Positions 22,594-33,412 of a stretch of 64,000 nt of DNA are shown here, piece after piece. Position 1 is the first letter of the stretch. Each line of letters opens with the position of its first letter. The notes under the pieces are model-generated. The model ran no database searches. It worked only from the letters and a program-made list of their open reading frames with translations, and had not been told where the DNA came from. The stretch covers positions 806,001 to 870,000 of the forward strand of contig BCGN01000008.1 of NCBI GenBank assembly GCA_001599295.1, read 5' to 3'. This stretch comes from Sporopachydermia quercuum (Eukaryota; Ascomycota; Sporopachydermiomycetes; Sporopachydermiales; Sporopachydermiaceae). Both the position numbers and the translations under genes were made by a program.

Positions 22594-23307
22594 ATGCATC
22601 AAATGTCAATCAGTCACGGAATTCATGAACCTAAAGGTCGGAAATTGTTCGTGTATGTATTAGTTCTACCCTCTTCTTTCTTTGTTGCCTATCTAACACT
22701 ATTTTAACACACCTTGCTCCACATTGTAAATATATCTAATTACATTTCAATAAAGAAAGTATGACTCTATTACTATAAGTCACACTACCAATTAACTAAC
22801 AATCAAACTAGATATGGCACTCTCATGGCTCCCAAAGTTCTGAGCAGTGTGCTGAATAAGAATAGATTAACTGCGAAACAGAAGCAAGACTCATCAGACT
22901 CAGCACTTGAGTTCCATCCTGCTATATTACAGGGCTACACCAGGTTTAAAGTGAAAGGTGAAGCGTATCCAGGTATAGTAAAAAATGATTTACTAAATAA
23001 CCAAGCAGACCTAATCAAAACTTTTGACTACGTAAAAGGTGTCCTTGTCTCTGGTTTATCAGATGCTGATATCATACTTCTAGATCGATTCGAAGGTGAT
23101 GAGTATATGCGAAAGAAAGTGAGCGTGCAAATGCTGGATCCAGAAAACAGCAATAACGAAAGTATATCGAATGTGGAGACATATGTCTTTATTGCAGGAA
23201 CTGACAATTTTGNTTTGAAGGAGCCCTGGCAGTTCGATGAATTCGTTGATAAGGAAATGAATAGTTGGATAGGCAAAGAACTTGAGCAAATGGACTATCA
23301 CCAATAG
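22594..23307 (+). CDS. AIG2/gamma-glutamylcyclotransferase-like protein, two exons
   Basis: Exon 1 (22594-22652) and exon 2 (22812-23307) are joined across a 159-nt intron with a GTATGT donor, an ACTAAC branch site (22791-22796) and a TAG acceptor, giving 184 residues. The splice rebuilds the family's defining motif: exon 1 ends KLFV and exon 2 opens YGTLMAPKVL, so unspliced reading starts after the fold's substrate loop. The catalytic Glu and its setting are in LLDRFEGDEYMRKKVSV, and GYTRFKVKGEAYPGIV is the usual second block. Members act on gamma-glutamyl peptides or amines to release 5-oxoproline; which substrate applies here cannot be told. Two in-frame ATGs (22594, 22603) could start the protein. 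One codon contains an N. It is convergent with the PQ-loop gene. Confidence 0.88.
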
Positions 23308-23654
23308 GTGACATTCTAGAGAACAAAAACAACNGGGGAAGGAGTATGGAAATAACACAAGTGAGGGGATAATGAAATAGAAACAGAACCAATAAAACCG
23401 TGGAAAGTATTGAAACGTAAGGATTCTCGTTAAACTTCATTCAAAATGTTCCACTACTACTATTATTATTAATGTTGTATTTTTATTATTTATTCTATCT
23501 TTTCTTAAACTCCATGATACGAATGAATTTCCCATTAATGAATGTTACCTATAGCTTTGATTAAATGAACCATCAACACTGGAATCATAACCGCTCAAAC
23601 CCAATCCACCTCTCCAATGTAAAAATATGAACACCGCAATGCAATTAAAAAACC
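23308..23654. other. Convergent spacer
   Basis: This separates the 3' ends of the GGCT-like and PQ-loop genes. It is AT-rich with a TTATTATTA stretch near 23458-23470 that could serve polyadenylation on either strand. Nothing else is seen. Confidence 0.4.
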
Positions 23655-24551
23655 TCAGCAATTTCTCGACGAACTATTGAGTGAAATATTTGATAACTCA
23701 ACAACCAATTGTTCAGAAGTTGTCTTCTTGCACACACTGCTGGGATCTTCGTTTCTATTCTCAACAGCAGTTGCCTTTGCGGAAGTTGCAGACATCGTAT
23801 CTAACTTGTCACTAAGATGATCGTGTTCATCGTCCATTCCATAATCTCTCCGTAGGAAATAGTTCCAAACCCTGAGCATATGATACTGCTTGAATCTGAT
23901 AATCCATACAAACTGACTAGTAAAAATACCAAACTCCAGTAGGAATACTAGACAATATAAGATGATGCCCATGATATCTATATCACCTTTTTGAACTACT
24001 AACGAGAAGATTGAAAATAAAGCACCTAAGGAATCCATAAGCAAGAATAAGAAATTGATACCCATTACTCTTCCTTGTCTTTTAGCTAGTTCGAAATATG
24101 GAGGAAATAAGCCAAGTGCTAATAATATTGATGCCATGATACCCATTATCAAATTGGGATATTTGATACCTCTNTCATATAACCGTTTGAAACCAATAAT
24201 AAAACCTGTTTCGAAACCAACACCAAATGCCAAAAATAATGCAAAATAAAGAAAAGCGATTCTCTTTGGTTTAGGATTTGGTGGATAATATACACATTGA
24301 ATCCACGTAATACTTGAAAAAAGTGTGAACAGTTGAGGTTGGACTTGCACAGGGATATTTGCTTGCTGAACAATGAAATAGACACCAAATGGTAAACCTG
24401 AAAGTGCCCATAAGAACATCATGATTGGTGGCAATCCTTCAACATTTTTCCTTCTCCAGTTGAACCAAATTTGAGGAATTAATTGAATACACCATANAAT
24501 AGTACCAATGGTACCCAGGGCATTGGCTGCTGCCAAATTCTCAGCAACCAT
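23655..24551 (-). CDS. PQ-loop repeat seven-helix membrane protein
   Basis: The 298-residue product has two PQ-loop units. The first is WCIQLIPQIWFNWRRKN followed by VEGLPPIMMFLWALSGLPFG near residues 20-55. The second is degenerate: LGLFPPYFELAKRQGRVMGI with FLLMDSLGALFSIFSLV around residues 145-190. Seven hydrophobic segments and a hydrophilic carboxy tail of about 65 residues fit the PQ-loop family, which includes vacuolar cationic amino acid transporters (Ypq) and cystinosin-like carriers. The RRKNVEG and GVYFIVQQANIPVQVQPQLF blocks resemble an ascomycete group distinct from Ypq1-3, whose substrate I do not know. It shares a 2-kb divergent spacer with the hAT-derived gene. Two codons contain N. 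Confidence 0.85.
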   Translation of the reverse strand: MVAENLAAANALGTIGTIXWCIQLIPQIWFNWRRKNVEGLPPIMMFLWALSGLPFGVYFIVQQANIPVQVQPQLFTLFSSITWIQCVYYPPNPKPKRIAFLYFALFLAFGVGFETGFIIGFKRLYXRGIKYPNLIMGIMASILLALGLFPPYFELAKRQGRVMGINFLFLLMDSLGALFSIFSLVVQKGDIDIMGIILYCLVFLLEFGIFTSQFVWIIRFKQYHMLRVWNYFLRRDYGMDDEHDHLSDKLDTMSATSAKATAVENRNEDPSSVCKKTTSEQLVVELSNISLNSSSRNC

Positions 24552-26576
24552 GCTGTAGCGTCTTTTTTTGCTAGTTTAATGTAAACTGCAGTAACCAACG
24601 AGATAAGATATTCTTTCTTGATCAGAAATTAAGTAAAGCTATAACCGATATAGCATAACTTACGACATTGAGATCTTCAGAGTTAAGCAATGGAACGAAC
24701 CTTTTATCAGCTGAAAATATGGTATTTCGTATTGAATAAAAAGTTGAATCAATTATCAATGAACTATATTTTATTGTATCATTTTGACTTCTTGAAGAAG
24801 ATATTGATATTTTCCGCCAACATATTACAGCAAACTAGTACATTAGAAAATTTAAAACCCTTCTTTCAAGGATTCTTTATACGAGTAGTATTTTTTTATA
24901 TTGATAGACTCGGGACTGGTCTTTAAGGTTTAACTCTTAAAAATTAAGCTATACTATAGAAACCTTAACTACACAGTGGTAAGAGATAAGGAGTTTGGGA
25001 GAGTAAGGTATCTGTTNCGGTAATATGCTGAATGTGGATGAGAAAGGAAAATTAGGTCAGAATCCATGAGGAGAAAAGTATTGACAGAGGAAGTGGAATA
25101 AATTACTGAATGCCGGTAATAAACGGTGCATAGTTTTCAGGTTTACAGGACTTATTGTGGAGATTTATAAAAGGGATCATTATTATATTGCCAATTAAAT
25201 CATAATACACACATACAGCAATATTTTCCGTTGTTCAACCAAAATAAGATTGGCAATAAATAGAGCATTATTAATCGATGATATGGGATATGTTTATCAA
25301 CGGGAAACATACGAAAAGCGGTTATGGATTATAAGCTTGATGATATCTTGATATTTAATTGANCATTTATAAGCTATTTTAGCAGCTGAATGTTAATACC
25401 AATTCTTCTATTTGCTCATCGACAGTCGGTGATCCTTTAGTCTTATATTCATTGCGGATCATTCTCTGACCGATGATCGGACGCATAATTATGCATACCA
25501 AGTGGGCTTGTTATCTTCGTACATGAGAGGCTCCACAGCTCATTTATTACAAATGCAGTTCACCAATTGAAGGAAAAAGAGAACATGTAGATTTCACTAC
25601 AAGAAATGATGAGTGGTTGAAGATTTCCATGATAGGCTGTTGAATTTATCGAACAATTATAATCATCAAATAAGAGTACTCTACTACTCTTGAATTTCAT
25701 AAGAGCATCCGTTAAACATAATCGATCTCTTATTACAGAAATGAACAAGAAGAGACGAGATATAGGTCTCAAAGTCGGATTAATATGCAAGTCTATGCAT
25801 AGTGTTTTCATAGGCGTTTCAGAGGCTTAAGTTACTACTAGAAGTAAAAATTAGTGGATGAGATGAGAACGGAATATACATCCTACAATGGTTATATTTA
25901 TATAGCAGCTTGCGCTTAGTTTCAATCGANGAAAAAGGATTCAGCTGAGAGAGTATTATAACCAGTTGTGACATTTGGCGCTTAAGAATATTAGATGTCA
26001 TTTATTGTCTTATTTCCACCGCCTGTTATTGAATAATAATGCTCATATTTAATTTTCATGATCTTCGAACTATGAAAATCTTCAACACTGATGGCTTTCC
26101 TTACTTCCAGATGAAATTCTCTTGTTGTATGCAATTCCCGCAGTTCGTATTTTTTCCTTTACATTTAATGAATAATCAAAAGCAACTTCCTGCAAGTATA
26201 CATTAACATGCATTGTAATTTATTTCTTCTCAAAACCTAAACCTCATCAAATGGACAGTCNATCCGGGACATCACCTACTTAACTATCGGATGAACCATC
26301 TTATACTTCTCTTAGGAAGACGATATGAAATAATTAGAACAGACAGATAATAGTATCATCAATTAATTTAAAGCATAAATAAGAAACAGTCATTATTGTT
26401 GTTTCCGGACTAGAAATTTGATTCCTCTGTATACTGATACTAATATTGTGATAGAAGAGTCCTAAGTCCCCTCGCATTATTGTTTACATCGTTTGCGTGT
26501 TCTGCGAGGTACTCGTATTTTGATAGCCAGCCTAACAAATTAAAGAAGTTCCTAGCAGATAATTAAGTCAGAACTA
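24552..26576. promoter_or_regulatory. Divergent 2-kb spacer between PQ-loop and hAT-derived genes
   Basis: It should contain both promoters. Short frames (for example 24690-24926 and 25560-25811) show no family. A cluster of short inverted symmetries sits at 25455-25494. I found no terminal inverted repeats that would mark a transposon end for the downstream gene. Confidence 0.4.
25455..25494. repeat. Cluster of nested palindromes with CCG-N5-CGG
   Basis: CCGATGATCGG (25470-25480) is an interrupted palindrome of the form CCG-N5-CGG, like sites of Zn2Cys6 factors. It overlaps a GATCAT/ATGATC inverted pair (25457-25462, 25473-25478) and is followed two bases later by GCATAATTATGC (25483-25494), a 12-bp perfect palindrome. 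Confidence 0.5.
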
Positions 26577-29483
26577 ATGGAAGAGCTTCAGGATGTATTT
26601 CACCCTGCTCTAAGGGATGTTTCCAAGCCAAAAGTAGATTCACACTCAAATGTAAATGATGATATATATGGTAACTCTTTTACTCCTATTGCTGAAGGAG
26701 TATCCACAATTATCTCTAATGATACATCTGGAGACCGACTAGAAGGTGCAGTATTTACAACAGAGATATCTCCCGAATTGAAGTCATCAAAAGGAAAATC
26801 ACTGAAAAGAAAATCAAATAACTCACCTGATAAATCAATCAAAAGATCAAAGATTCCTTCTCATTATAAAAAGTTTATCGCTAAGCATTATCAATCACTA
26901 GCAGAAGGCAAGAAACGCCATTGGGTTTATTCTCACTACACATTAATAGGAGAAAGACCTTCTTATAGCGCTAATAATACTGTTGACTCAGATGATCCAG
27001 ATTTTGACTATACTGATGTGTTCTGGGTCTGTAAGCATTGTGGAAGACAAGTTGTAAGAGAATCTACGCGATATGAAAATAATGTTAAGCTCCGACATCA
27101 TCTAGCTATCAAGGGATTACATGGCTCATACTTCTGGGACAATAAAGGTGTTAGACATGAAATCAGTAACGAGGAAGACATAAAAAGTACGGGGAGAAAT
27201 GTGAGATCAAAAATGACATATTACGAAAGTAAACCCCGGTTCAAATTCGATGTAGGGAAGTCGGGAGCTGACGACCACTCAGTATATTCCAGTATAAATG
27301 GAAGAGAAACAGATGACAATGTAGTTGAAGATGATAATTTAATGGAAATGACTATCAAAAAGATTGATGAAGTGACTGTGAAATCTGGAAATGAAGTAGA
27401 GACGGAAAAGTCCTCTGAGCAACTGCGAGAACAGTTTTTTGCTCACACGTTAAAGTTTGTTGCTGCAACAGGTATGCCATTTGCGTTAGTATACACTGAT
27501 CCAATGATGAGATTACTAGCAGCAAAGTCTCAAATGACTTTTGATGTCAATAGTAATCAAGGAAACAGTTTAAGACTTTATGCTGATAGATTCTTTTCTA
27601 TGTATAAGCAGTCCATCAAACGTCTATTGGATGTAAATGCGGTTAGTATTTGCATTGTGGTTGATAGTTGGACAGTAATGACTGACTTGGATGGCCCGGA
27701 ACCCTGTGAAGTGTATGGTGTATTTGGTTCATTAATAGATGCCAAGTTTAAACCTGTGAAGGTGCTACTTGATGTTGTGAGAATCCCTGGACTAGACGAT
27801 ATATATAATGAAGCCATTGGGATTGAGAAGCGGTCTGAATTACAACAACAATACTTAATCAATGGTTTACTTGATATACTATGTTTTTATGAGTTAGAGG
27901 AAAAAGTGTTGACATTCTGTGGTGATCATAAGAATACATTACTGATGGCTTCTATTAAACATTTATCGGACAAGCTTGTAAAGAGGTTATCAACTACTAT
28001 CAATAATCATAGTGGTAGTAGATTCATGTTTGATTTGCCGTTTGTTAAGAGCATTAACAGCGTATTCAAACAAATATATAAAAATTTGATTGCAAGTATT
28101 TTGACATCATCAACGACTAAAGAAGAACCATTGTCGCTAGAAATGGAGATTCTCACTAAGGTATCGATTTTTGTCAAACATATATCCGAGAATTTTGATA
28201 CCTGGATGAGATATGAATCAGATATTCGACCAGGTAACGTCATCCCACTGTCATCAGTAGTACGATTGTTGGAGGAATCAAATACTTTTAGTGTAGAATC
28301 AGAATATTATTATTCAACCATTGTACCTTTATTATCAGGTATGCTTTTCTACAGAGACTCAGTAATAGCTTATGCTGAAAATTTTCCTGAGCTAGAGGTA
28401 CCAGCAGTCAATTTAGAAACGTGGGGATATATGTATTTGCTCAATAGATCATTGGAACCGTTACACTCCTTCTTGGGGATAAGCAGTCTTCCAAATGCTT
28501 CAGTTCANGCATCAGGATATGATTTTGATGTTCTGTGCAGACACTTGTATCATTGCAAGAATGAAACAGTGAGATATTCTGTTCAAAAAAGCTCTATTGA
28601 AGTATCGCCGAGTTTTAGCTTTGCATCTGCATTGATTTCCTGCTATAATGAATGCATGGAATACTATAGTAAACTCTCAACATCTCCTTTCTATGTAACT
28701 GCTGCTTTACTGTCGCCTGATAATGCTAGATTTCACTTACCAGTCGTTGCTGCTTACTCTACAGGTAGAACTCCAGACTCATTAGATAACGTTAATGTTG
28801 ATAACATGGAAATTAACGAATTGGTTTCTAATGTGTCTTCCTTCTGTGATAAGCAATGCAAGCTGCNGTTAGACGGTAAAAGCTGGACCGAAGTCATTTA
28901 TGAGTATCTGGAGGAAGTAAAACAAGTCGGTCAAATATTTGGTGATATCTTTCAGTTTTGGAAACACCATGGATCTAATTGGCCCACTATGTCTAAAATT
29001 GCAAGAGATATACTATGTGTTCCAATGGCTAATGAGAATGTTTTAGATTTATTATTGAAACCGGTTTCACTGAAAAGTACTGCTGGAATAACAGGACCTT
29101 CTGTTTCTGCTGCTATTTCTAGTTTAGGTTTCAATACTAATATTGATTTTGGATTGACTAATATACAACTGGCAGCAGCAGCAGCAGCTGAAGCTGGTAT
29201 AAATCATGGAAGCATCCAGTTAGGAGATAATTATAGTCGAGCTTCTACTGAATATGGGACTAGTAGTAACCATGAAGGTATTCCCAGTCGTACCANTAAT
29301 AGTGGAACATCTGGTATGACGTATCAAGGACAAGAGGGATATTCAATCAAAGAGGACGAGCTAGATTTAATGTTAGGAAAGAAGATAAATAAAGGGAAAG
29401 TGTCATTGTCGGGCTTGAAAGCAGCTATTTTGCTTAAGTTTTTCGTATCGGAGGAGACAGCTTGGAGTAGTATAATGAGTTAG
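26577..29483 (+). CDS. hAT-transposase-derived zinc-finger protein
   Basis: The 968-residue uninterrupted product has a BED-like zinc finger (WVCKHCGRQVV with Cys152 and Cys155, His174/175 and His182) and a hAT transposase core. Hallmarks are VVDSWTV with Asp363, TFCGDHKNTL with Asp450, and the carboxy dimerisation block FWKHHGSNWPTMSKIARDIL followed by CVPMANENV, where Glu820 sits at the place of the Glu in the canonical SER motif. The amino end has basic Lys/Arg clusters that suit nuclear import. An intact long frame and no terminal inverted repeats that I can see suggest a host gene recruited from a hAT element, comparable in kind to Kluyveromyces Kat1 or the Rover-derived genes. A still-mobile single copy cannot be excluded. 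Three codons contain N. The last 150 residues include an Ala run. Confidence 0.75.
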   Translation: MEELQDVFHPALRDVSKPKVDSHSNVNDDIYGNSFTPIAEGVSTIISNDTSGDRLEGAVFTTEISPELKSSKGKSLKRKSNNSPDKSIKRSKIPSHYKKFIAKHYQSLAEGKKRHWVYSHYTLIGERPSYSANNTVDSDDPDFDYTDVFWVCKHCGRQVVRESTRYENNVKLRHHLAIKGLHGSYFWDNKGVRHEISNEEDIKSTGRNVRSKMTYYESKPRFKFDVGKSGADDHSVYSSINGRETDDNVVEDDNLMEMTIKKIDEVTVKSGNEVETEKSSEQLREQFFAHTLKFVAATGMPFALVYTDPMMRLLAAKSQMTFDVNSNQGNSLRLYADRFFSMYKQSIKRLLDVNAVSICIVVDSWTVMTDLDGPEPCEVYGVFGSLIDAKFKPVKVLLDVVRIPGLDDIYNEAIGIEKRSELQQQYLINGLLDILCFYELEEKVLTFCGDHKNTLLMASIKHLSDKLVKRLSTTINNHSGSRFMFDLPFVKSINSVFKQIYKNLIASILTSSTTKEEPLSLEMEILTKVSIFVKHISENFDTWMRYESDIRPGNVIPLSSVVRLLEESNTFSVESEYYYSTIVPLLSGMLFYRDSVIAYAENFPELEVPAVNLETWGYMYLLNRSLEPLHSFLGISSLPNASVXASGYDFDVLCRHLYHCKNETVRYSVQKSSIEVSPSFSFASALISCYNECMEYYSKLSTSPFYVTAALLSPDNARFHLPVVAAYSTGRTPDSLDNVNVDNMEINELVSNVSSFCDKQCKLXLDGKSWTEVIYEYLEEVKQVGQIFGDIFQFWKHHGSNWPTMSKIARDILCVPMANENVLDLLLKPVSLKSTAGITGPSVSAAISSLGFNTNIDFGLTNIQLAAAAAAEAGINHGSIQLGDNYSRASTEYGTSSNHEGIPSRTXNSGTSGMTYQGQEGYSIKEDELDLMLGKKINKGKVSLSGLKAAILLKFFVSEETAWSSIMS

Positions 29484-31651
29484 ATGTTATGCAACATATA
29501 GCTCCGGCCCGAGTCAACCAAAGATAGGTGATGTGAAGGCAAAGAATGAAATTGTATAATAGGAATAAATTAAATGTTAGTTGATCCCCCTGCAATTGNT
29601 TAATTGTACTGATCGACATCAGTGTCATATAACGTTGTATATCATTGAAAGGCCAGTAGGTAGGAGTTCACTCAATGGAATCAATTGAGTTTGAAGTTTA
29701 TTTAATAATGCATGTAACTGCATAGGTTGTTAGAGCTTATCACAGAGCAATTGATCATTTTCCCCAAATCGGTAATTAAACCATGAGATAAGAATCATTG
29801 TATTACTCATCAAATGATTTATCTATCGAACTTCCGGATGAATATTGATTTTTCCTACAATATAGGAAATTGACTGTCAAACTGTTATATAACGTTTGAG
29901 GTGCACTGAATGCCATAGATTCATATANAATGCTTTATCCTTTCTTATCAAGACGAAATTTCCTGCCTGTTTAGGAACCAATCATCGCCTGGTCTTTCTT
30001 TTCCTTTCTTTCTATATCCTTTAACTTTTTCTTTCCTTATCGATCAGTTACTTAACGTTATATTAATTTGTCCTTTTATTACATGGCTAGAGTTCTCATG
30101 TTGAATATCTCTACCATTTCTATATATTTGATGGGATTCGGTTCGTAACTTGTATGTGACGCAAAATGATTATCGAGATCACTTTACATTGTTGTTAAGT
30201 TGGTAACTGACTTTTATTATATTTATAGATTTCATGTTAGCGCTTATTGATATTATTAACAACAAATGGCCATGTTAATAACTATGCATATAATATTATC
30301 AATAAACTATTCAAATAGCACGTCGTCCAGTTTTTCAATTCGCTCACTAAAGAGCAAGACCATTAGAGATATGCTTCTTGCATCCTACAGGATATGCTCC
30401 TTAAGGTAGTCACTATCATATTCTTTCCCGGTGTCTTTATCCTACATCATGTTCTGGGATTGTTGCTCTGTTGGAAAACACCATCATTCGGGTCAGTCCA
30501 AAAGTATCTCTAANACTGACATGATGATATCCTAAAAGCTTCCAGAGCTTCTTCCATGATTATCGTAGCTTGGATGAGTTATTTTCAATGAGAACTTTCG
30601 TTTCTGACTCTTTTAAGGTTGCTTTAATCTTTTTCTTCCTTTTCTTGGCAGCTTTTCTTTCGATTACATTTAGTTTTTTTTTCTCTTTTTCAATGGGTAC
30701 ACCAATACTATTGATCTAATCTTCTTTTTTGTAAAGGATGTATCATTCAAATTTTGTTCCTTGGTTAACTAATGATTACAGAGTGAGTGTAACTATATGA
30801 CACGTTAGAACGAGGCGATGTAGTTGGACTCAAGTTATTCGTACATTCTTATAGTAATGATCAATCAAATTTTTATAATCTAAACAGTTTATTTTATCCT
30901 TTACAGGCTCTCAAGTATTTTTTGTATTCAGTTAAGATACATTAATATGCAGCAATAATAGGATATGAATCGCAAGGTACAGTTCACTGGTCTGTAAGCT
31001 TCCTTCACTTGCATAAACATTAATGTCTATCTAAAACTGTAAAACGCAAGCAGTCTAAACATGTGACCTTATCTGTCCCATCTCTGGAATATCTCCTCTA
31101 TTTCCGTATCTCTATGATGCCCCCTCCATATTAATGATGAGTTCAATTACTATCGCCATTTCGTCATTTGCTCATCTTATTATTTGTTAATGAGATAAAT
31201 CATTAGACGATTTTAGTTATTAGTTGTAGGCAGGTTTATAAAACTTGGGCAATTTCCATAACGTTCTTAAGGTCTAGGAAAAATAGGAAGTTGAAAGAAA
31301 TGAAAAATTATTACAGATATTACATATAATACATATTTAATAGTAATGTCATTGAGAACAGTACTACCTATTATTTATGCATCGAGAGTGGAAGAATTAG
31401 GACGTTGAGAATAGCAAGAGAGAAAGATCTTGAGGGATTAAGGAAAGTAATTAGAGGATCAGAAGTTATGTCCTAGATGTCTTTCTTGGTGTGAAAATAT
31501 ATATGGAGTATCAATATTTGAAAGTCATTTGATCCAGAATACCCACGGTATACAAGAATTAATGAAGATTTGATCATCATCGTTGACACTGGTAGTAATT
31601 CAGAACACAATTGCAACACAACAGCAATAGCACTTCTAGAAAACTCTCAAA
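29484..31651 (+). promoter_or_regulatory. 2.2 kb spacer upstream of the MFS gene
   Basis: No gene is visible. It has long pyrimidine-rich tracts (29995-30035, 30595-30680) and a stress-element-like CCCCT (31121-31125). The length suggests a heavily regulated promoter for the transporter, which is inference. Confidence 0.4.
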
Positions 31652-33412
31652 ATGTCAAATTCTCAGTTGTCTGAAAGTTCACAATTGATGAATAGTCATT
31701 CATACAGCCCGGAATCAACATATCAATCAACCAGAGAGATTGATCCTTTATCTCCATTACATCACAGAGTTTCGTTTACAGACTCAAGTGATGCAGAGTA
31801 TCTAGAAAGCATAATCATTGAAGAGTCAGAGGAAGACCAAAAGAAATTCCATGAACTTATCTTAAAAGAGTTCCAAGAATATCCTTGGTATAAACGTCCT
31901 AGCCCGACATTACTTGGGGTGGTGTTAGTTATATACATGATAGGACAAGGATCTGTTTTATCGGCGAAAATAACAAGTGTGGTCGAATTGGTATGCAAAA
32001 GTTACGCCGAAGAACATAGCCTCAATCTTGAGTTTTCGAAGGTTGATGGAGGGAACTTCAATGAAATTTGTTTGAGTCCTGCAGTGCAGAAAAAGACATC
32101 CAACTTTCAATTATGGTGTCAAGTTACATTAGCTGTATTGGCTTCCTTATCGTGTGGCAGATTGGGTGAACTTTCTGATCGATTTGGTAGGAAGCCAATA
32201 TTATACTTCATACTTTTTTCAACTTTCTTCGCTGAGTGTGTATTCTTATATGCTCTTACCTCCAAATCGAAATGGGCATTAGCTCAGGTATTAATTTCCA
32301 ATGCTTTAGAGGGTATGGGCGGAGGAATTATGTTGATGCTTGCAATGTGTAATTCCTATGCAACAGATTGCACTGACTCTGTTCAAAGATCAAAGGTTAT
32401 TGGCTCTTTTTTAGCTATGATTTTTATAGGAATGGCTCTTGGACCTTTGATTGGTAGTTCTGTTATTTCAGAATTTGGCAGCACTTGTTATGCTCTTATA
32501 GTTGAAATAGGTTGTATTGTCACGTCCTTGTTGTTCCTGCTAGTTCTTGTTCCTGAATCACGAGCCCGAAGAGCAAGAAGAAAGTCGAAATCAGTTTATT
32601 TTGCTAAGAAGACGAGACGAAGATTATCTATAGATGGCGAGAGTAGAGCACAGTTTATCAAGCATGAACTAAACCTATTGGAACCTTTGAAAATCTTCCA
32701 TCGTTGCGTTCAAAACAGATCTGCTACTGAGAAATTGAATATACTGTTCTTGTTGATAATAGATTTCGTGTTTTTTGGTATAGCTTTCGGTGCTGCTACT
32801 CCCATTGTTTTCTATACCCAACGACGCTTCAAATGGACTGCAGTTGATTTAGGATATTATCTTTCGATTGGAGGAACCAGTCGAGCGATTATACTATTAA
32901 TTGTGTTACCGTCTTTACTTCAGTTCTTAAGAAAACGTCTGACTATTAATGAATCAGGACTAGACAAGATTGACATTCTTCTTGTTCAAGTAGGAACTAT
33001 GACAGAGCTCCTTGGAGTAATCGGACAAGGAAGCACATCTAAAGGAAGTGTTTTTGTTTCCTTTGCTGTTCTCACTTCTTTAGGAACATTAGCAGCAACA
33101 GGTATTCAATCAGCGTTGATTAAATTTGTATCCAGCAATAAAGTTGGTGAACTATTAGGAGCTCTTGCTTTATTTCATAACTTAGAGAGAATATTCATGC
33201 CGATTGCTTTTATTAGTTTATACAGTATGACTGTTGAGAATTACCCTGGTGCGTTTTATTTGAGCTTGATGATGTTAATAGGAATTGCTACTTTATGCAG
33301 TCTCGGTCTCACTGCTAAGTTCAATGAAGAGCCATTATCAGACTCCGAAGAGAATGGAAATAAATATGTTACTGCAGTTAACAATGACATTGAAACCGAA
33401 GTCGTAAACTAA
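31652..33412 (+). CDS. MFS transporter, tetracycline-resistance/HIAT1-like type
   Basis: The 586-residue product has a hydrophilic amino end of about 90 residues, then 12 predicted membrane segments. The MFS motif A is clear between helices 2 and 3: GRLGELSDRFGRKP near residues 167-181. The helix-5 region has SYATDCTDSVQRSKVIGSF, with GMALGPLIGSSVI after it, a pattern of drug:H+ antiporter-like and HIAT1-like proteins. A basic loop of about 60 residues (RARRARRKSKS and KKTRRR) separates the two six-helix halves. The substrate cannot be predicted; it could be an efflux pump or a vacuolar carrier. S. cerevisiae YCR023C is the sort of relative I would expect. It is intron-free. Confidence 0.8.
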   Translation: MSNSQLSESSQLMNSHSYSPESTYQSTREIDPLSPLHHRVSFTDSSDAEYLESIIIEESEEDQKKFHELILKEFQEYPWYKRPSPTLLGVVLVIYMIGQGSVLSAKITSVVELVCKSYAEEHSLNLEFSKVDGGNFNEICLSPAVQKKTSNFQLWCQVTLAVLASLSCGRLGELSDRFGRKPILYFILFSTFFAECVFLYALTSKSKWALAQVLISNALEGMGGGIMLMLAMCNSYATDCTDSVQRSKVIGSFLAMIFIGMALGPLIGSSVISEFGSTCYALIVEIGCIVTSLLFLLVLVPESRARRARRKSKSVYFAKKTRRRLSIDGESRAQFIKHELNLLEPLKIFHRCVQNRSATEKLNILFLLIIDFVFFGIAFGAATPIVFYTQRRFKWTAVDLGYYLSIGGTSRAIILLIVLPSLLQFLRKRLTINESGLDKIDILLVQVGTMTELLGVIGQGSTSKGSVFVSFAVLTSLGTLAATGIQSALIKFVSSNKVGELLGALALFHNLERIFMPIAFISLYSMTVENYPGAFYLSLMMLIGIATLCSLGLTAKFNEEPLSDSEENGNKYVTAVNNDIETEVVN

